A program made the translations under genes and the position numbers. A model generated the notes under the pieces. It was not told the DNA's origin. It worked only from the letters and a program-made list of their open reading frames with translations, and ran no database searches. From Paucisalibacillus globulus (GTDB lineage: Bacteria > Bacillota > Bacilli > Bacillales > Amphibacillaceae): 64,000 nt of DNA. The stretch is taken from contig NZ_LT855393.1 in the NCBI RefSeq assembly GCF_900184735.1, positions 235,844 to 299,843 of the forward strand, in the 5' to 3' direction. Within the stretch, counting starts at the first letter, position 1, and every line of letters begins with the position of its first letter. Below, one piece after another: positions 29,736 to 38,975 of this stretch.

Positions 29736-29756
29736 AAAATGAAACCCTTTACAACT

Positions 29757-29794
29757 AGAGGTCTAATCTCCTACAGATTAGCCTTCTTTTTTTG
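29757..29794 (+). terminator. terminator of spoVG
   Basis: TCTAATCT (29762-29769) pairs with AGATTAGC around 29775, and a long T run follows. Confidence 0.7.
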
Positions 29795-29867
29795 TGTCCA
29801 TATTTCTACCCTCGTTTATCCACTCTGAGTAACGTAAAAACCACTTCTACCTTTCCTAGTCAAATTG

Positions 29868-29896
29868 TTGAAATCAGCTGTTTTTTAGGATATAGT
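29868..29896 (+). promoter_or_regulatory. sigma-A promoter of glmU-prs
   Basis: TTGAAA (29868-29873), a 17-base spacer and TATAGT (29891-29896), 32 bases before the glmU start. Confidence 0.55.
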
Positions 29897-29927
29897 CAAA
29901 ATGGATAAAAATATTGGAGGGTACCTC

Positions 29928-31310
29928 ATGACGAAGAGATATGCAATTATACTGGCGGCAGGGCAAGGTACTAGAATGAAATCTAAATTATATAAAGTAC
30001 TTCATCCTGTACTTGGAAAGCCGATGGTTCAACATGTACTGGAGCAGGTGAGTGAAGTTGGCCTTGAGGATATTGTTACTGTCGTTGGATTCGGTTCAGA
30101 TAAAGTAAAAGAACATCTTGGAGATCGGACTAAGTTTGTCCTACAGGAAGAACAACTAGGAACAGGACATGCAGTAATACAAGCTGAAGAATTAATGAAA
30201 GACAAAAAAGGTACAACTATTGTTGTCTGTGGCGATACACCATTAATTACAAAAGAAACCTTCCAACAGCTATTTGACCACCATGAAAATGAGGGATCAA
30301 AGGCTACTATTCTGACAGCAAAAGCTCCTAATCCATTCGGGTATGGTAGAGTCATTCGTAATGCACAAAATGAAGTAGAACGAATAGTTGAGCATAAGGA
30401 TGCAACACAAGAGGAATTAGTAGTAGATGAGATAAATACAGGTACGTATTGTTTTGATAATGAGGCATTGTTTGAAGCATTAAAAGAGGTCTCAAATGAT
30501 AATGCACAAGGTGAATATTATTTACCAGACGTTATTGAAATCCTAAAGAATAAATCTGAAAAAGTAAGTGCCTTTTTATCTTCTAACTTTGACGAAACTC
30601 TGGGCGTAAATGATCGTGTCGCTTTAGCGCAAGCAGAGAAAACAATGAAGCTACGTATCAATGAGCAACATATGCGTAATGGCGTGTCCATTATTGACCC
30701 TGAAAATACGTATATCCAACCGGACGTTGTGATTGAACCCGATGTAGTAATCTACCCAGGTACCATCATTTCAGGTAAATCCATTATTTATGAACATGCC
30801 ATTATTGGTCCGAATAGTGAAGTATCAAACTGTGAAGTAGGTGCGCATACTGTTATTAAACAAAGTGTCGCAACAGATAGTAAAATTGGGGAACGGGTTA
30901 ACATTGGTCCATTTGCACATATCAGACCAGATGCCAATATTGGTGATGAAGCGAAGGTTGGTAACTTTGTAGAGATTAAGAAGGCAGAGTTAGGAAAAGG
31001 AAGTAAAGTTTCCCATTTAAGTTATATTGGTGACGCAAAAGTAGGAAGTAATGTTAATATTGGTTGTGGTACAATAACAGTGAACTACGATGGAAAAAAT
31101 AAATATTTAACTACAATCGAAGATGATTCCTTTATCGGTTGTAACTCTAATTTAATTGCTCCGGTAACAATTGGAAAAGGATCCTATGTTGCAGCTGGTT
31201 CGACTATTACGAAAAATGTACCAGAAGATTCTTTATCTGTTGCACGTGCAAGACAAACAAATAAAGAAGGCTACGCATCACGTCTTAAGAAAAGATTAGA
31301 AGATAAATAA
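29928..31310 (+). CDS. glmU: bifunctional UDP-GlcNAc pyrophosphorylase / GlcN-1-P acetyltransferase
   Basis: Makes UDP-N-acetylglucosamine, the precursor of peptidoglycan and teichoic acid. The N-terminal uridyltransferase domain has [11 protein letters not shown] (about 8-18) and the substrate lysine in [12 protein letters not shown]. The C-terminal part (about 250-460) is a left-handed beta helix of hexapeptide repeats with the acetyltransferase site. The 460 residues match B. subtilis (456). The ATG at 29928 follows TTGGAGGGTACC. prs follows 18 bases later. Confidence 0.96.
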   Translation: MTKRYAIILAAGQGTRMKSKLYKVLHPVLGKPMVQHVLEQVSEVGLEDIVTVVGFGSDKVKEHLGDRTKFVLQEEQLGTGHAVIQAEELMKDKKGTTIVVCGDTPLITKETFQQLFDHHENEGSKATILTAKAPNPFGYGRVIRNAQNEVERIVEHKDATQEELVVDEINTGTYCFDNEALFEALKEVSNDNAQGEYYLPDVIEILKNKSEKVSAFLSSNFDETLGVNDRVALAQAEKTMKLRINEQHMRNGVSIIDPENTYIQPDVVIEPDVVIYPGTIISGKSIIYEHAIIGPNSEVSNCEVGAHTVIKQSVATDSKIGERVNIGPFAHIRPDANIGDEAKVGNFVEIKKAELGKGSKVSHLSYIGDAKVGSNVNIGCGTITVNYDGKNKYLTTIEDDSFIGCNSNLIAPVTIGKGSYVAAGSTITKNVPEDSLSVARARQTNKEGYASRLKKRLEDK

Positions 31311-31328
31311 TAACGGAGGGTTTACTTG

Positions 31329-32279
31329 ATGTCTCAATATCAAAATTCAAACATGAAGGTGTTCTCGCTTAATTCAAACCGGAAACTTGCAGAGGAAATC
31401 GCAGACCACATTGGAATTTCTCTTGGAAAGTGTATGGTAACCACTTTTAGTGATGGAGAAGTTCAAATTAATATCGAAGAAAGTGTACGTGGTTGTGATG
31501 TGTATGTCGTACAATCAACCAGTTCTCCTGTCAATCAACACTTAATGGAGTTATTGATTATGTTAGATGCATTAAAACGTGCATCTGCTAAAACAATCAA
31601 TGTTGTTATGCCTTATTATGGTTATGCAAGACAAGACCGTAAAGCACGAGCTAGAGAACCAATTACATCAAGGCTAGTAGCAGATCTAATCGAAACAGCT
31701 GGTGCAGATCGTGTCATTACACTTGATTTACATGCTCCTCAAATTCAAGGTTTCTTTGATAGACCAATTGACCACCTACAAGGTGTTCCACTTCTATCAG
31801 ACTACTTTGAAGCGAAGAATTTAGATGATGTTATTGTGGTTTCACCAGACCATGGCGGAGTGACAAGAGCGAGAAAGATGGCTGATCGTCTAAAAGCACC
31901 AATTGGAATTATTGATAAAAGAAGACCACGCCCGAACGTTGCTGAGGTAATGAATATTATCGGAAATATTGAAGGCAAAACAGCCATTCTAATCGATGAT
32001 ATTATTGATACTGCAGGTACCATTACACTTGCTGCTAACGCATTAATTGAAAATGGTGCTAGAGAAGTATACGCTTGTTGTACACACCCTGTACTATCAG
32101 GACCAGCAATTGAACGTATCGAAAACTCAAAAATTAAAGAATTAATTGTCACAAACTCTATTCCTTTAAAAGAGGAAAAGATGATTGATAAAATTACACA
32201 ATTGTCTGTTGCACCACTTATTGGGGAAGCAATCATTCGTGTGCATGAAGAACAATCCGTTAGTATTTTGTTTGATTAA
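31329..32279 (+). CDS. prs: ribose-phosphate pyrophosphokinase
   Basis: Synthesises PRPP from ribose 5-phosphate and ATP for purine, pyrimidine, NAD, histidine and tryptophan synthesis. The 316 residues show [18 protein letters not shown] (about 130-147), the flexible KRRPRPN loop and the PRPP motif [11 protein letters not shown] (about 220-230). The ATG at 31329 follows GGAGGGTTTAC; a TTG immediately before it is also open. It forms an operon with glmU, as in B. subtilis. Confidence 0.96.
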   Translation: MSQYQNSNMKVFSLNSNRKLAEEIADHIGISLGKCMVTTFSDGEVQINIEESVRGCDVYVVQSTSSPVNQHLMELLIMLDALKRASAKTINVVMPYYGYARQDRKARAREPITSRLVADLIETAGADRVITLDLHAPQIQGFFDRPIDHLQGVPLLSDYFEAKNLDDVIVVSPDHGGVTRARKMADRLKAPIGIIDKRRPRPNVAEVMNIIGNIEGKTAILIDDIIDTAGTITLAANALIENGAREVYACCTHPVLSGPAIERIENSKIKELIVTNSIPLKEEKMIDKITQLSVAPLIGEAIIRVHEEQSVSILFD

Positions 32280-32280
32280 T

Positions 32281-32306
32281 GTTTAGTCTACCTGTTTTAG
32301 GGGAAC
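32281..32306 (+). promoter_or_regulatory. candidate sigma-B promoter of ctc
   Basis: GTTTAG (32281-32286), a 14-base spacer and GGGAAC (32301-32306) resemble the sigma-B consensus GTTTAA-N12/15-GGGWAW. ctc is a classical sigma-B stress gene in B. subtilis. The predicted leader is about 100 bases. Confidence 0.5.
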
Positions 32307-32415
32307 ATACTATATTATGGAAAGTAGATTTAGGTTACCATTTCATATACGAGAAAGTTGTCACCATTGTTAAATGATATACGAGTTTTTTATTGAATGG
32401 AAAGGATGATATAAC

Positions 32416-33039
32416 ATGTCAGTTACCTTAAATGCAATGAAACGAGAGGATCATACAAGATCGGCAACGAAAAAATTACGTCAAAGTGGACAAGTTCCAG
32501 CGGTAGTTTACGGAAAGGAAAACGAGTCTAAATCAATCTCTGTAGATAGTTTGGAATTACTTAAAACAGTCCGAGACGAAGGAAGAAATGCGGTAATTTC
32601 TCTACAGATTCAAGGTGATTCTGCTGTTAATGTAATGCTACATGACTATCAATCGGATCATATTAAAGATAGTGTCTTGCATGCAGACTTCTACATTGTT
32701 AATATGTCTGAAGAAATGGAAGCACAAGTTCCTGTTCGTTTGGAAGGGGAACCAGAAAACGGTGTCGTACAGCAACCGCTTTATGAGGTTACGGTAAAAG
32801 CAACACCAAATAATTTCCCAAATGAGATTACCGTTGATATTTCAAATAAAAGCATCGGTGACATTATTACAGTAGCTGAAATAGGTGAATCAACAACATA
32901 CAAAGTGGTAGATGATGCTGAAACTGTAGTTGCAAGTGTTTTAGCACCAAACACTAACGCTGATATGGAAGGTCAACAAGAAACAGACCAAGAACCAGAA
33001 TTCACCGGCGAAGCTCAAACAGAAGCAAACGAAGACTAA
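32416..33039 (+). CDS. ctc: 50S ribosomal protein L25 / general stress protein Ctc
   Basis: Two-domain L25/TL5 protein that binds 5S rRNA. The N-terminal L25 domain (about 1-92) includes KLRQSGQVPAVVYGKEN, and the C-terminal TL5-type beta domain (about 95-182) is followed by a very acidic tail rich in Glu and Gln. Length is 207 (B. subtilis 204). The ATG follows GGAAAGGATGATATAAC. It lies between prs and pth as in B. subtilis. Confidence 0.94.
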   Translation: MSVTLNAMKREDHTRSATKKLRQSGQVPAVVYGKENESKSISVDSLELLKTVRDEGRNAVISLQIQGDSAVNVMLHDYQSDHIKDSVLHADFYIVNMSEEMEAQVPVRLEGEPENGVVQQPLYEVTVKATPNNFPNEITVDISNKSIGDIITVAEIGESTTYKVVDDAETVVASVLAPNTNADMEGQQETDQEPEFTGEAQTEANED

Positions 33040-33072
33040 TATTTACGCAATACAATAAGCATAAAAACAAAA

Positions 33073-33115
33073 CCCCTCCATATAAATTATTTATACTGGA
33101 GGGATTATTGTATTT
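33073..33115 (+). terminator. terminator of ctc
   Basis: CCCTCC (33074-33079) and GGAGGG (33098-33103) close a stem with an inner TATAAA/TTTATA pair; the T tract is weak. Confidence 0.65.
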
Positions 33116-33224
33116 GTATTAAAGAGCGATGGATATATATTCCATGTGTTACAAATAAGGATTACATATTAAGGCCATACCAAAAGAGATAGTTAAATAA
33201 ACAAATGATAAAGGAAGAAACAGA

Positions 33225-33785
33225 ATGAAATGTATCGTTGGTTTAGGAAACCCGGGGAAAAAGTATCAATCTACCAGACATAATATCGGATTTATGGTAA
33301 TCGATGAATTACTATCACGACAAAATCTCAGCCTTAACAAAGATAAATTCAGAGGTAAATACGCACAAACCATTATAAATGGTGAGAAAGTTTTACTCCT
33401 TGAACCACAAACTTATATGAATTTATCTGGTGAATCTCTTAGACCACTAATGGACTATTACGATATTGCTGTAGAAGATATTATCGTGATTTATGACGAT
33501 TTAGATTTACCTACTGGAAAGGTAAGGTTACGACAAAAAGGAGGACATGGAGGCCATAATGGAATTCGTTCTATTATCGATCACTTAGGTACGAAAGACT
33601 TTAAACGTATACGTCTTGGTGTCGGTCGCCCTACATCCCCAATTCCAGTAGTGGATTATGTTCTAGGACCCTTTCCAAAGGATGAACAACCATTAGTTCA
33701 AGATAGCATCCAAAAGGCAGCAGATGCCTGTGAAAGTTGGATGGAAAAACAGTTTGAAGAAGTCATGAATGAATTTAATGCATAA
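33225..33785 (+). CDS. pth: peptidyl-tRNA hydrolase
   Basis: Recycles peptidyl-tRNA released from ribosomes (B. subtilis SpoVC). The 186 residues start with the signature [19 protein letters not shown] (5-23), with catalytic His19 and Asn9. A second block, [18 protein letters not shown]...GGHNGIRS (about 91-121), holds the conserved Asp and Asn. The ATG follows AAAGGAAGAAAC. Confidence 0.96.
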   Translation: MKCIVGLGNPGKKYQSTRHNIGFMVIDELLSRQNLSLNKDKFRGKYAQTIINGEKVLLLEPQTYMNLSGESLRPLMDYYDIAVEDIIVIYDDLDLPTGKVRLRQKGGHGGHNGIRSIIDHLGTKDFKRIRLGVGRPTSPIPVVDYVLGPFPKDEQPLVQDSIQKAADACESWMEKQFEEVMNEFNA

Positions 33786-33807
33786 ACCTGTGAGTTTACG
33801 CATGATG

Positions 33808-33835
33808 GTATAAAATGACTGTTTTCGGATAAACC
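33808..33835 (+). promoter_or_regulatory. candidate sigma-F promoter of fin
   Basis: GTATA (33808-33812), a 14-base spacer and GGATAAACC (33827-33835) closely resemble the csfB promoter candidate at 9372. fin is expressed in the forespore in B. subtilis. Confidence 0.45.
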
Positions 33836-33876
33836 TATTAACTAGTTAGTTAATGTTTATTCGAGGAGGTTTTCCT

Positions 33877-34107
33877 ATGTCAGTTGTCTATAAATGTAGG
33901 CACTGTGGACATGTAATTGGTGAGATTAATGAACAAGTTGTCGATACAACAATACTCGGTTGGAATAACTTATCAGATGAGGAAAGAAAAGAAATGATTC
34001 AATATAAATCAAATGGAGATGTACATATCCAAGCAATCTGTGAAAATTGTGAAGAGACACTTGGAACATATCCAGAATACCATGAATTAGATTATTTCAT
34101 ACAATAA
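33877..34107 (+). CDS. fin: anti-sigma-F factor Fin
   Basis: Forespore protein that inhibits sigma-F to promote the switch to sigma-G. The 76 residues carry two zinc-binding pairs, CRHCGH (about 7-12) and CENCEE (about 56-61). The conserved segment between them includes DTTILGWNNLSDEERKEMIQ (residues 24-43). The ATG at 33877 follows GAGGAGG; the earlier ATG lacks a ribosome site. It lies between pth and mfd, where B. subtilis has yabK/fin. Confidence 0.93.
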   Translation: MSVVYKCRHCGHVIGEINEQVVDTTILGWNNLSDEERKEMIQYKSNGDVHIQAICENCEETLGTYPEYHELDYFIQ

Positions 34108-34124
34108 CAGATAAGAAATACAAA

Positions 34125-34156
34125 GCTTTGGTTTCCAAACCAAGGCATTTTTCTGC
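34125..34156 (+). terminator. terminator of fin
   Basis: GCTTTGGTTT (34125-34134) pairs with AAACCAAGGC (34137-34146), with one wobble, then ATTTTTCTG. Confidence 0.75.
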
Positions 34157-34301
34157 TTTATTTAATAGATTCCAATTAATTTACAAGGTTATTTTCTCTA
34201 AATAACGTGCGCAGATTCCGATTAAGGCGCAGGGTGAGAATAAGAAGCTAGTAAATTAGTAAGATTTTAGCATATGGGGAAGTCATGATGGGGGTTTAGA
34301 T

Positions 34302-37300
34302 GTGAAAGGTTTTAATCAATATTTAGAATCACAAAAAGACGTACAGTCTATCATAAGTGGAATTGAAGGAAACTTAAAAGAGCAATTAGTTGCAGGATTA
34401 TCTGGTTCGGCAAGAAGTATGCTAGTTTCCGCACTCGAAGCAGCTACAAAGCGACCAATTCTTCTTGTTACATACCAATTGGTCCAAGCTCAGCAATTGT
34501 ATGATGACTTAACCGTACTAGTCGATGAGGACAAGGTACATTTATATCCTGTCAATGAGTTAATCGCATCTGACATTGCGATATCGAGCCCGGAATTAAA
34601 GAGTCAACGAATAGATGCTTTAACAAAATGGTCTAGTCAGAAATCAGGTATCTTAATTGCTCCGGTGGCAGCCTTAAAACGATTATTACCCCCAATACAA
34701 TATTGGAGTAAGTATCAACTTAAATTCTCAGAAGGCGAAGAGATAGAAATCGATTCCTACCTTAGTTCTTTAATAGATATGGGGTATGAACATGCTTCCA
34801 TGGTAACGACACCAGGGGAGTTTAGTCGTCGTGGGGGAATTATCGATATTTACCCGATAACAGAAGCCCATCCGATTAGAATTGAAATGTTTGATGATGA
34901 GGTAGACTCCATTCGTTATTTTGATGCCGATACCCAACGTTCACTAGATCGACTTCAAACGGTTGCAGTTGGACCTGCAACAGAACTACTTTTAACTGAT
35001 GAAGATATCCTAACTGGTGCCCATCGGTTAGAAGAAGCTTTTTCTGCTACGTTAAAGAAATTGAAAACAAAAGAGTCAAAAGAAGCCTTAGTCGATGCCA
35101 TTGAGGGAGATATCGAGCGACTAAAAGGATTAGAACACTTTAAGGAAATGCATAAGTATATCGGGTTTTTCTATGATAAACCTGCTAGTTTATTAGATTA
35201 TTTACCAACAAATGGGTTTGTTATCCTAGATGAGATGAGTCGAATACAAGAAACAGCAACCAATTTGGATCATGAGGAAGCAGAATGGTACAGTAGCCTA
35301 CTAGAAGCAAGTAAGATGGTGGTAGGTAGTAAGTTCTCTTTTGATTGGCATTCTGTTTTCCACGATATGAATGCAACACGAGTTTATATGTCTGTATTTT
35401 TACGTCATATTCCTAATACCAACCCGCAAAATATAGTGAATCTTTCATCAAGGGCAATGCAAGAGTTTCATGGCCAGATGCATTTGTTTAAGAATGAACT
35501 GAAGCGGTGGTCCAAGGGAGACTTTTCCGTTGTTGTAGCTGTGCCAAGTAAGGACAGAGCGGAAAAGGTACAATCCATACTAGCTGATTATGATGTGGAA
35601 GCAAGGGTATCAGAACACTTACAACTACCAGTTGATGTTCCTACGATAGTTGTCGCAAATATGACTAGTGGTATTGAACTACCAATGCATAAACTGGTTG
35701 TCATAACGGAAAATGAGTTATTCAAAAAAAGATCGAAACGGCCAAGAAAGAAACAGAATATCTCCAATGCAGAACGAATTCAAAATTACCAAGAGTTAAA
35801 AGTTGGTGACTATGTTGTTCACACGAATCACGGTATAGGACGATATTTAGGAATTGAAACACTAGAGGTAAATGGAAAACATAAGGATTATATGCTGACT
35901 AAATACTCTGGTGATGATAAATTATTTGTCCCAATCGATCAAATTGACCTCGTGAAAAAATATGTTGGTTCCGAGGGGAAAGAGCCTAAGCTATATAAAT
36001 TAGGTGGAAGTGATTGGACAAAAGTAAAACGTAAAGTACAAAGTTCTGTTGAGGATATAGCAGATGATTTAATCAAGTTATATGCCGAGAGACAAGCGCA
36101 GAAGGGATTTGCTTATTCGCCAGATGGGGAATTGCAGCGAGAGTTTGATGCTTCGTTTCCATATCAAGAAACAGAGGACCAATTGCGTTGTATTGAAGAG
36201 ATCAAACAAGATATGGAAAGCATTAGACCAATGGATCGTTTATTATGTGGGGATGTTGGTTATGGAAAAACGGAAGTGGCAATTCGTGCTGCCTTTAAAG
36301 CGGTTGCAGATGGAAAACAAGTTGCTTTTCTTGTTCCCACTACTATTCTTGCCGGGCAACATTACGAGACAGTCCGGGAACGATTCCAAGATTACCCAAT
36401 AAATATTGGTTTATTAAGTAGATTTAGAACGCCGAAGCAGCAAAAGGAAACGACTGAAGGTCTAAAAAGAGGATTAGTCGATATTGTAATTGGTACCCAT
36501 AGACTCCTGTCTAAGGATATTGAGTACCATGATTTAGGTCTATTAATTGTTGATGAAGAGCAACGATTCGGGGTTAAGCACAAAGAAAAAATTAAACAAC
36601 TGAAATCCAATATAGATGTTCTAACCTTAACGGCTACACCAATTCCAAGAACCTTGCATATGTCTATGCTAGGTGTTCGTGACTTGTCTGTCATCGAAAC
36701 ACCACCAGAAAATCGTTTCCCTATTCAAACGTATGTGATGGAATATAATCCTGTACTTGTTAGGGAAGCGATTGAAAGGGAAATGGCCCGTGGTGGGCAA
36801 GTATTTTTCTTATATAACCGTGTTGAGAGCATAGATAAGATGGCTCGTGATATTGGAATGTTAGTACCAGAAGCACGAGTGGCCGTTGCACATGGGCAAA
36901 TGAATGAATCGGAATTAGAGAATGTTATGTTTGGCTTCTTAGAGGGAGAATTTGATGTATTAGTTAGTACAACCATCATTGAAACGGGCGTAGATATCCC
37001 TAATGTAAATACCCTAATTGTCTATGATGCAGACCGAATGGGATTAAGTCAGCTCTACCAGTTAAGAGGTCGTGTAGGGCGCTCTAACCGGGTTGCTTAT
37101 GCTTATTTCACCTATAAGAAGGATAAAGTATTAACCGAAGTCGCTGAAAAGCGTCTACAAGCGATTAAAGAATTCACCGAATTAGGGTCAGGATTTAAAA
37201 TTGCTATGCGAGATTTATCTATAAGAGGGGCAGGGAATCTCCTTGGTGCACAACAACATGGGTTTATCGATTCCGTTGGATTTGATATGTACAACCAAAT

Positions 37301-37820
37301 GTTAAGTGAAGCCATTGAAGCACGAAAACTCGGCAAGGAAATAGAGGATATTAAACCATTCGATCCAGAGCTAAACTTGTCCATAGATGCTTATATACCA
37401 GATTCTTATATTGAGGATGAAAGACAGAAGATTGACATGTATAAACATTTCCAAACCTTCTCCTCAAAAGAAGATGTTCATGATTTACAGGATGAATTAT
37501 TGGACCGATTTGGAGACTTCCCTACGGAAGTGGAAAATCTATTCATTGTTTCTGAGCTAAGATGGTTAGCGAAGAAGGAAAGAATAGAGTCCATTGTAGA
37601 AAAAAATTATAAAATAGAAATGCTTGTTTCTGAAGATAGGAGCCAGCTAATTGATGGCGCCAAAATATTCGAATTAGCAAATGAATACGGTAGAGAAATA
37701 ATGCTTGGTACAGAAGGAAACAAACTTAAGATTATGTATCGTTTTTCAAGGGATACGAAAGTAAATCGATACGATATAATAAAAGATTTTATTGGAAAAA
37801 TGGATAAAATTAATCGCTAA
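34302..37820 (+). CDS. mfd: transcription-repair coupling factor
   Basis: DNA translocase that removes stalled RNA polymerase and recruits UvrA. The 1172 residues (B. subtilis 1177) show the UvrB-like N-terminus (about 25-340), the RNA polymerase-interacting domain KVGDYVVHTNHGIGRYLGIE (about 500-519) and the superfamily 2 helicase region: GDVGYGKTEVA (about 650-660), DEEQRFG (about 752-758), TATPIPRTL and QLRGRVGRS. The C-terminal UvrA-masking domain ends the protein. The start is GTG with GGGGGTTT upstream. Frames on other strands inside it are shadows. Confidence 0.97.
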   Translation: MKGFNQYLESQKDVQSIISGIEGNLKEQLVAGLSGSARSMLVSALEAATKRPILLVTYQLVQAQQLYDDLTVLVDEDKVHLYPVNELIASDIAISSPELKSQRIDALTKWSSQKSGILIAPVAALKRLLPPIQYWSKYQLKFSEGEEIEIDSYLSSLIDMGYEHASMVTTPGEFSRRGGIIDIYPITEAHPIRIEMFDDEVDSIRYFDADTQRSLDRLQTVAVGPATELLLTDEDILTGAHRLEEAFSATLKKLKTKESKEALVDAIEGDIERLKGLEHFKEMHKYIGFFYDKPASLLDYLPTNGFVILDEMSRIQETATNLDHEEAEWYSSLLEASKMVVGSKFSFDWHSVFHDMNATRVYMSVFLRHIPNTNPQNIVNLSSRAMQEFHGQMHLFKNELKRWSKGDFSVVVAVPSKDRAEKVQSILADYDVEARVSEHLQLPVDVPTIVVANMTSGIELPMHKLVVITENELFKKRSKRPRKKQNISNAERIQNYQELKVGDYVVHTNHGIGRYLGIETLEVNGKHKDYMLTKYSGDDKLFVPIDQIDLVKKYVGSEGKEPKLYKLGGSDWTKVKRKVQSSVEDIADDLIKLYAERQAQKGFAYSPDGELQREFDASFPYQETEDQLRCIEEIKQDMESIRPMDRLLCGDVGYGKTEVAIRAAFKAVADGKQVAFLVPTTILAGQHYETVRERFQDYPINIGLLSRFRTPKQQKETTEGLKRGLVDIVIGTHRLLSKDIEYHDLGLLIVDEEQRFGVKHKEKIKQLKSNIDVLTLTATPIPRTLHMSMLGVRDLSVIETPPENRFPIQTYVMEYNPVLVREAIEREMARGGQVFFLYNRVESIDKMARDIGMLVPEARVAVAHGQMNESELENVMFGFLEGEFDVLVSTTIIETGVDIPNVNTLIVYDADRMGLSQLYQLRGRVGRSNRVAYAYFTYKKDKVLTEVAEKRLQAIKEFTELGSGFKIAMRDLSIRGAGNLLGAQQHGFIDSVGFDMYNQMLSEAIEARKLGKEIEDIKPFDPELNLSIDAYIPDSYIEDERQKIDMYKHFQTFSSKEDVHDLQDELLDRFGDFPTEVENLFIVSELRWLAKKERIESIVEKNYKIEMLVSEDRSQLIDGAKIFELANEYGREIMLGTEGNKLKIMYRFSRDTKVNRYDIIKDFIGKMDKINR

Positions 37821-38049
37821 AAACAGAAAATGGTATTTCATGTATAGTTCTTCCAAGATGATTTATACTACTAAAACACAACTGCAGTTTTAACATATAT
37901 AGAAGCACCAGAAAGTTGTGTAAATACTTAAGGAGTAGGCTGTTTTCAAAACACCTAACCAAAAACTCTATCACCATTAGCGTGACATAATAGGCTTAGC
38001 TTCGAACTTGGCACCAAAAATCATCATTAGAAAGCGAGGCTTCACTTGT

Positions 38050-38586
38050 ATGAAGGCAACAGGAATTGTACGACGGATTGATGATTTAGGTAGAGTAGTC
38101 ATCCCGAAAGAAATCAGAAGAACATTACGAATCCGAGAAGGAGATCCACTCGAGATATTCATTGATCGTGAGGGCGAGGTAATTCTAAAGAAATATTCGC
38201 CAATCAATGAATTAGGAAATTTTGCAACAGAATATGCACAAGCACTGTTCGATTCACTTCACCATCCGGTATTAATATGTGATCGTGATGAAATTATCGC
38301 AGTAGCTGGGGAATCCAAAAAAGATTACTTAAATAAAAACATCGGCTCTAAAATTGAAAAGGCAATTGAAAGTAGATTGCAAACTCTGGAAAAAGAAAGC
38401 AGCACGTTAGAATTACTTTCAGGAAAAGAAGAGAAGTTTAACTCGTATTGTATAAGTACAATTATTGCAAATGGTGACCCAATAGGTTGTATCGTAATGT
38501 ATTCACGAGAAGGCGATACATTAAGTGAAGTAGAACAAAAGTCATTGGAAACAGCAGCAAGCTTCTTAGCAAAACAAATGGAATAG
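38050..38586 (+). CDS. spoVT: stage V sporulation regulator SpoVT
   Basis: Forespore regulator of late sigma-G genes. N-terminal AbrB-like DNA-binding domain (1-50): MKATGIVRRIDDLGRVVIPK. C-terminal GAF domain from about 55 to 178. Length 178 equals that of B. subtilis. The ATG at 38050 follows GCGAGG; an upstream open stretch to 38008 is not family sequence. A CATAATA at 37985 might be a sigma-G -10 element, but no -35 fits. The gap 37821-38049 is otherwise featureless. Confidence 0.95.
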   Translation: MKATGIVRRIDDLGRVVIPKEIRRTLRIREGDPLEIFIDREGEVILKKYSPINELGNFATEYAQALFDSLHHPVLICDRDEIIAVAGESKKDYLNKNIGSKIEKAIESRLQTLEKESSTLELLSGKEEKFNSYCISTIIANGDPIGCIVMYSREGDTLSEVEQKSLETAASFLAKQME

Positions 38587-38592
38587 AGACTT

Positions 38593-38638
38593 AAAGAGTA
38601 AAAATTAGTTATGATCACTAATTTTTACTCTTTTTTTA
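38593..38638 (+). terminator. terminator of spoVT
   Basis: AAAGAGTAAAAATTAGT (38593-38609) pairs with ACTAATTTTTACTCTTT (38617-38633), followed by T residues. Confidence 0.9.
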
Positions 38639-38670
38639 AGTCTGGTTAAGATTTTGGTAATTACTTATTT

Positions 38671-38822
38671 GATAGGAAACGGTGCGGTAACTAGTTTAAT
38701 TACAAATGAATTAGTTATGGGGTATAGCTGTACGTCACCGCCCCGGCAGAATACTCCGCGGAGTGTATTTCCGTAGCGGGATGTTGCTCCCAATCATAAA
38801 TATTAGCCACGCTGTTTCTATC
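38671..38822. repeat. modular intergenic palindromic repeat, copy 4 (ends only, no core)
   Basis: Starts GATAGGAAACGGTGCGGTAA (38671) and ends GCTGTTTCTATC (38811-38822), an inverted match to the start. In the centre, GGCAGAATACTCC and GGAGTGTATTTCCGTAGCGGG, the two end types of larger copies, are joined at CTCCGCGGAG with all core modules missing. It lies between spoVT and yabM. Confidence 0.78.
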
Positions 38823-38916
38823 AAACAAATTTTTTTTGATAACCCTACTATTTTATTAGGGAAATTTCTAAGTTGGTGCTATGTAACTCGAGCGCAGTAC
38901 TACCGAACCATCACTA

Positions 38917-38925
38917 TGGTATAAT
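38917..38925 (+). promoter_or_regulatory. extended -10 promoter of yabM
   Basis: TGGTATAAT (38917-38925) is an extended -10 element; the -35 region is poor. It lies about 50 bases before the yabM start. Confidence 0.42.
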
Positions 38926-38975
38926 GGATTGGAATTTTATACAGTGGGTGAACACACGAAAAAAGGAAGTTACAT

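Noticed and set aside
37985..37991. CATAATA as a sigma-G -10 for spoVT
   Set aside because: No acceptable -35 lies 17-18 bases upstream; one hexamer alone in AT-rich DNA is not evidence.
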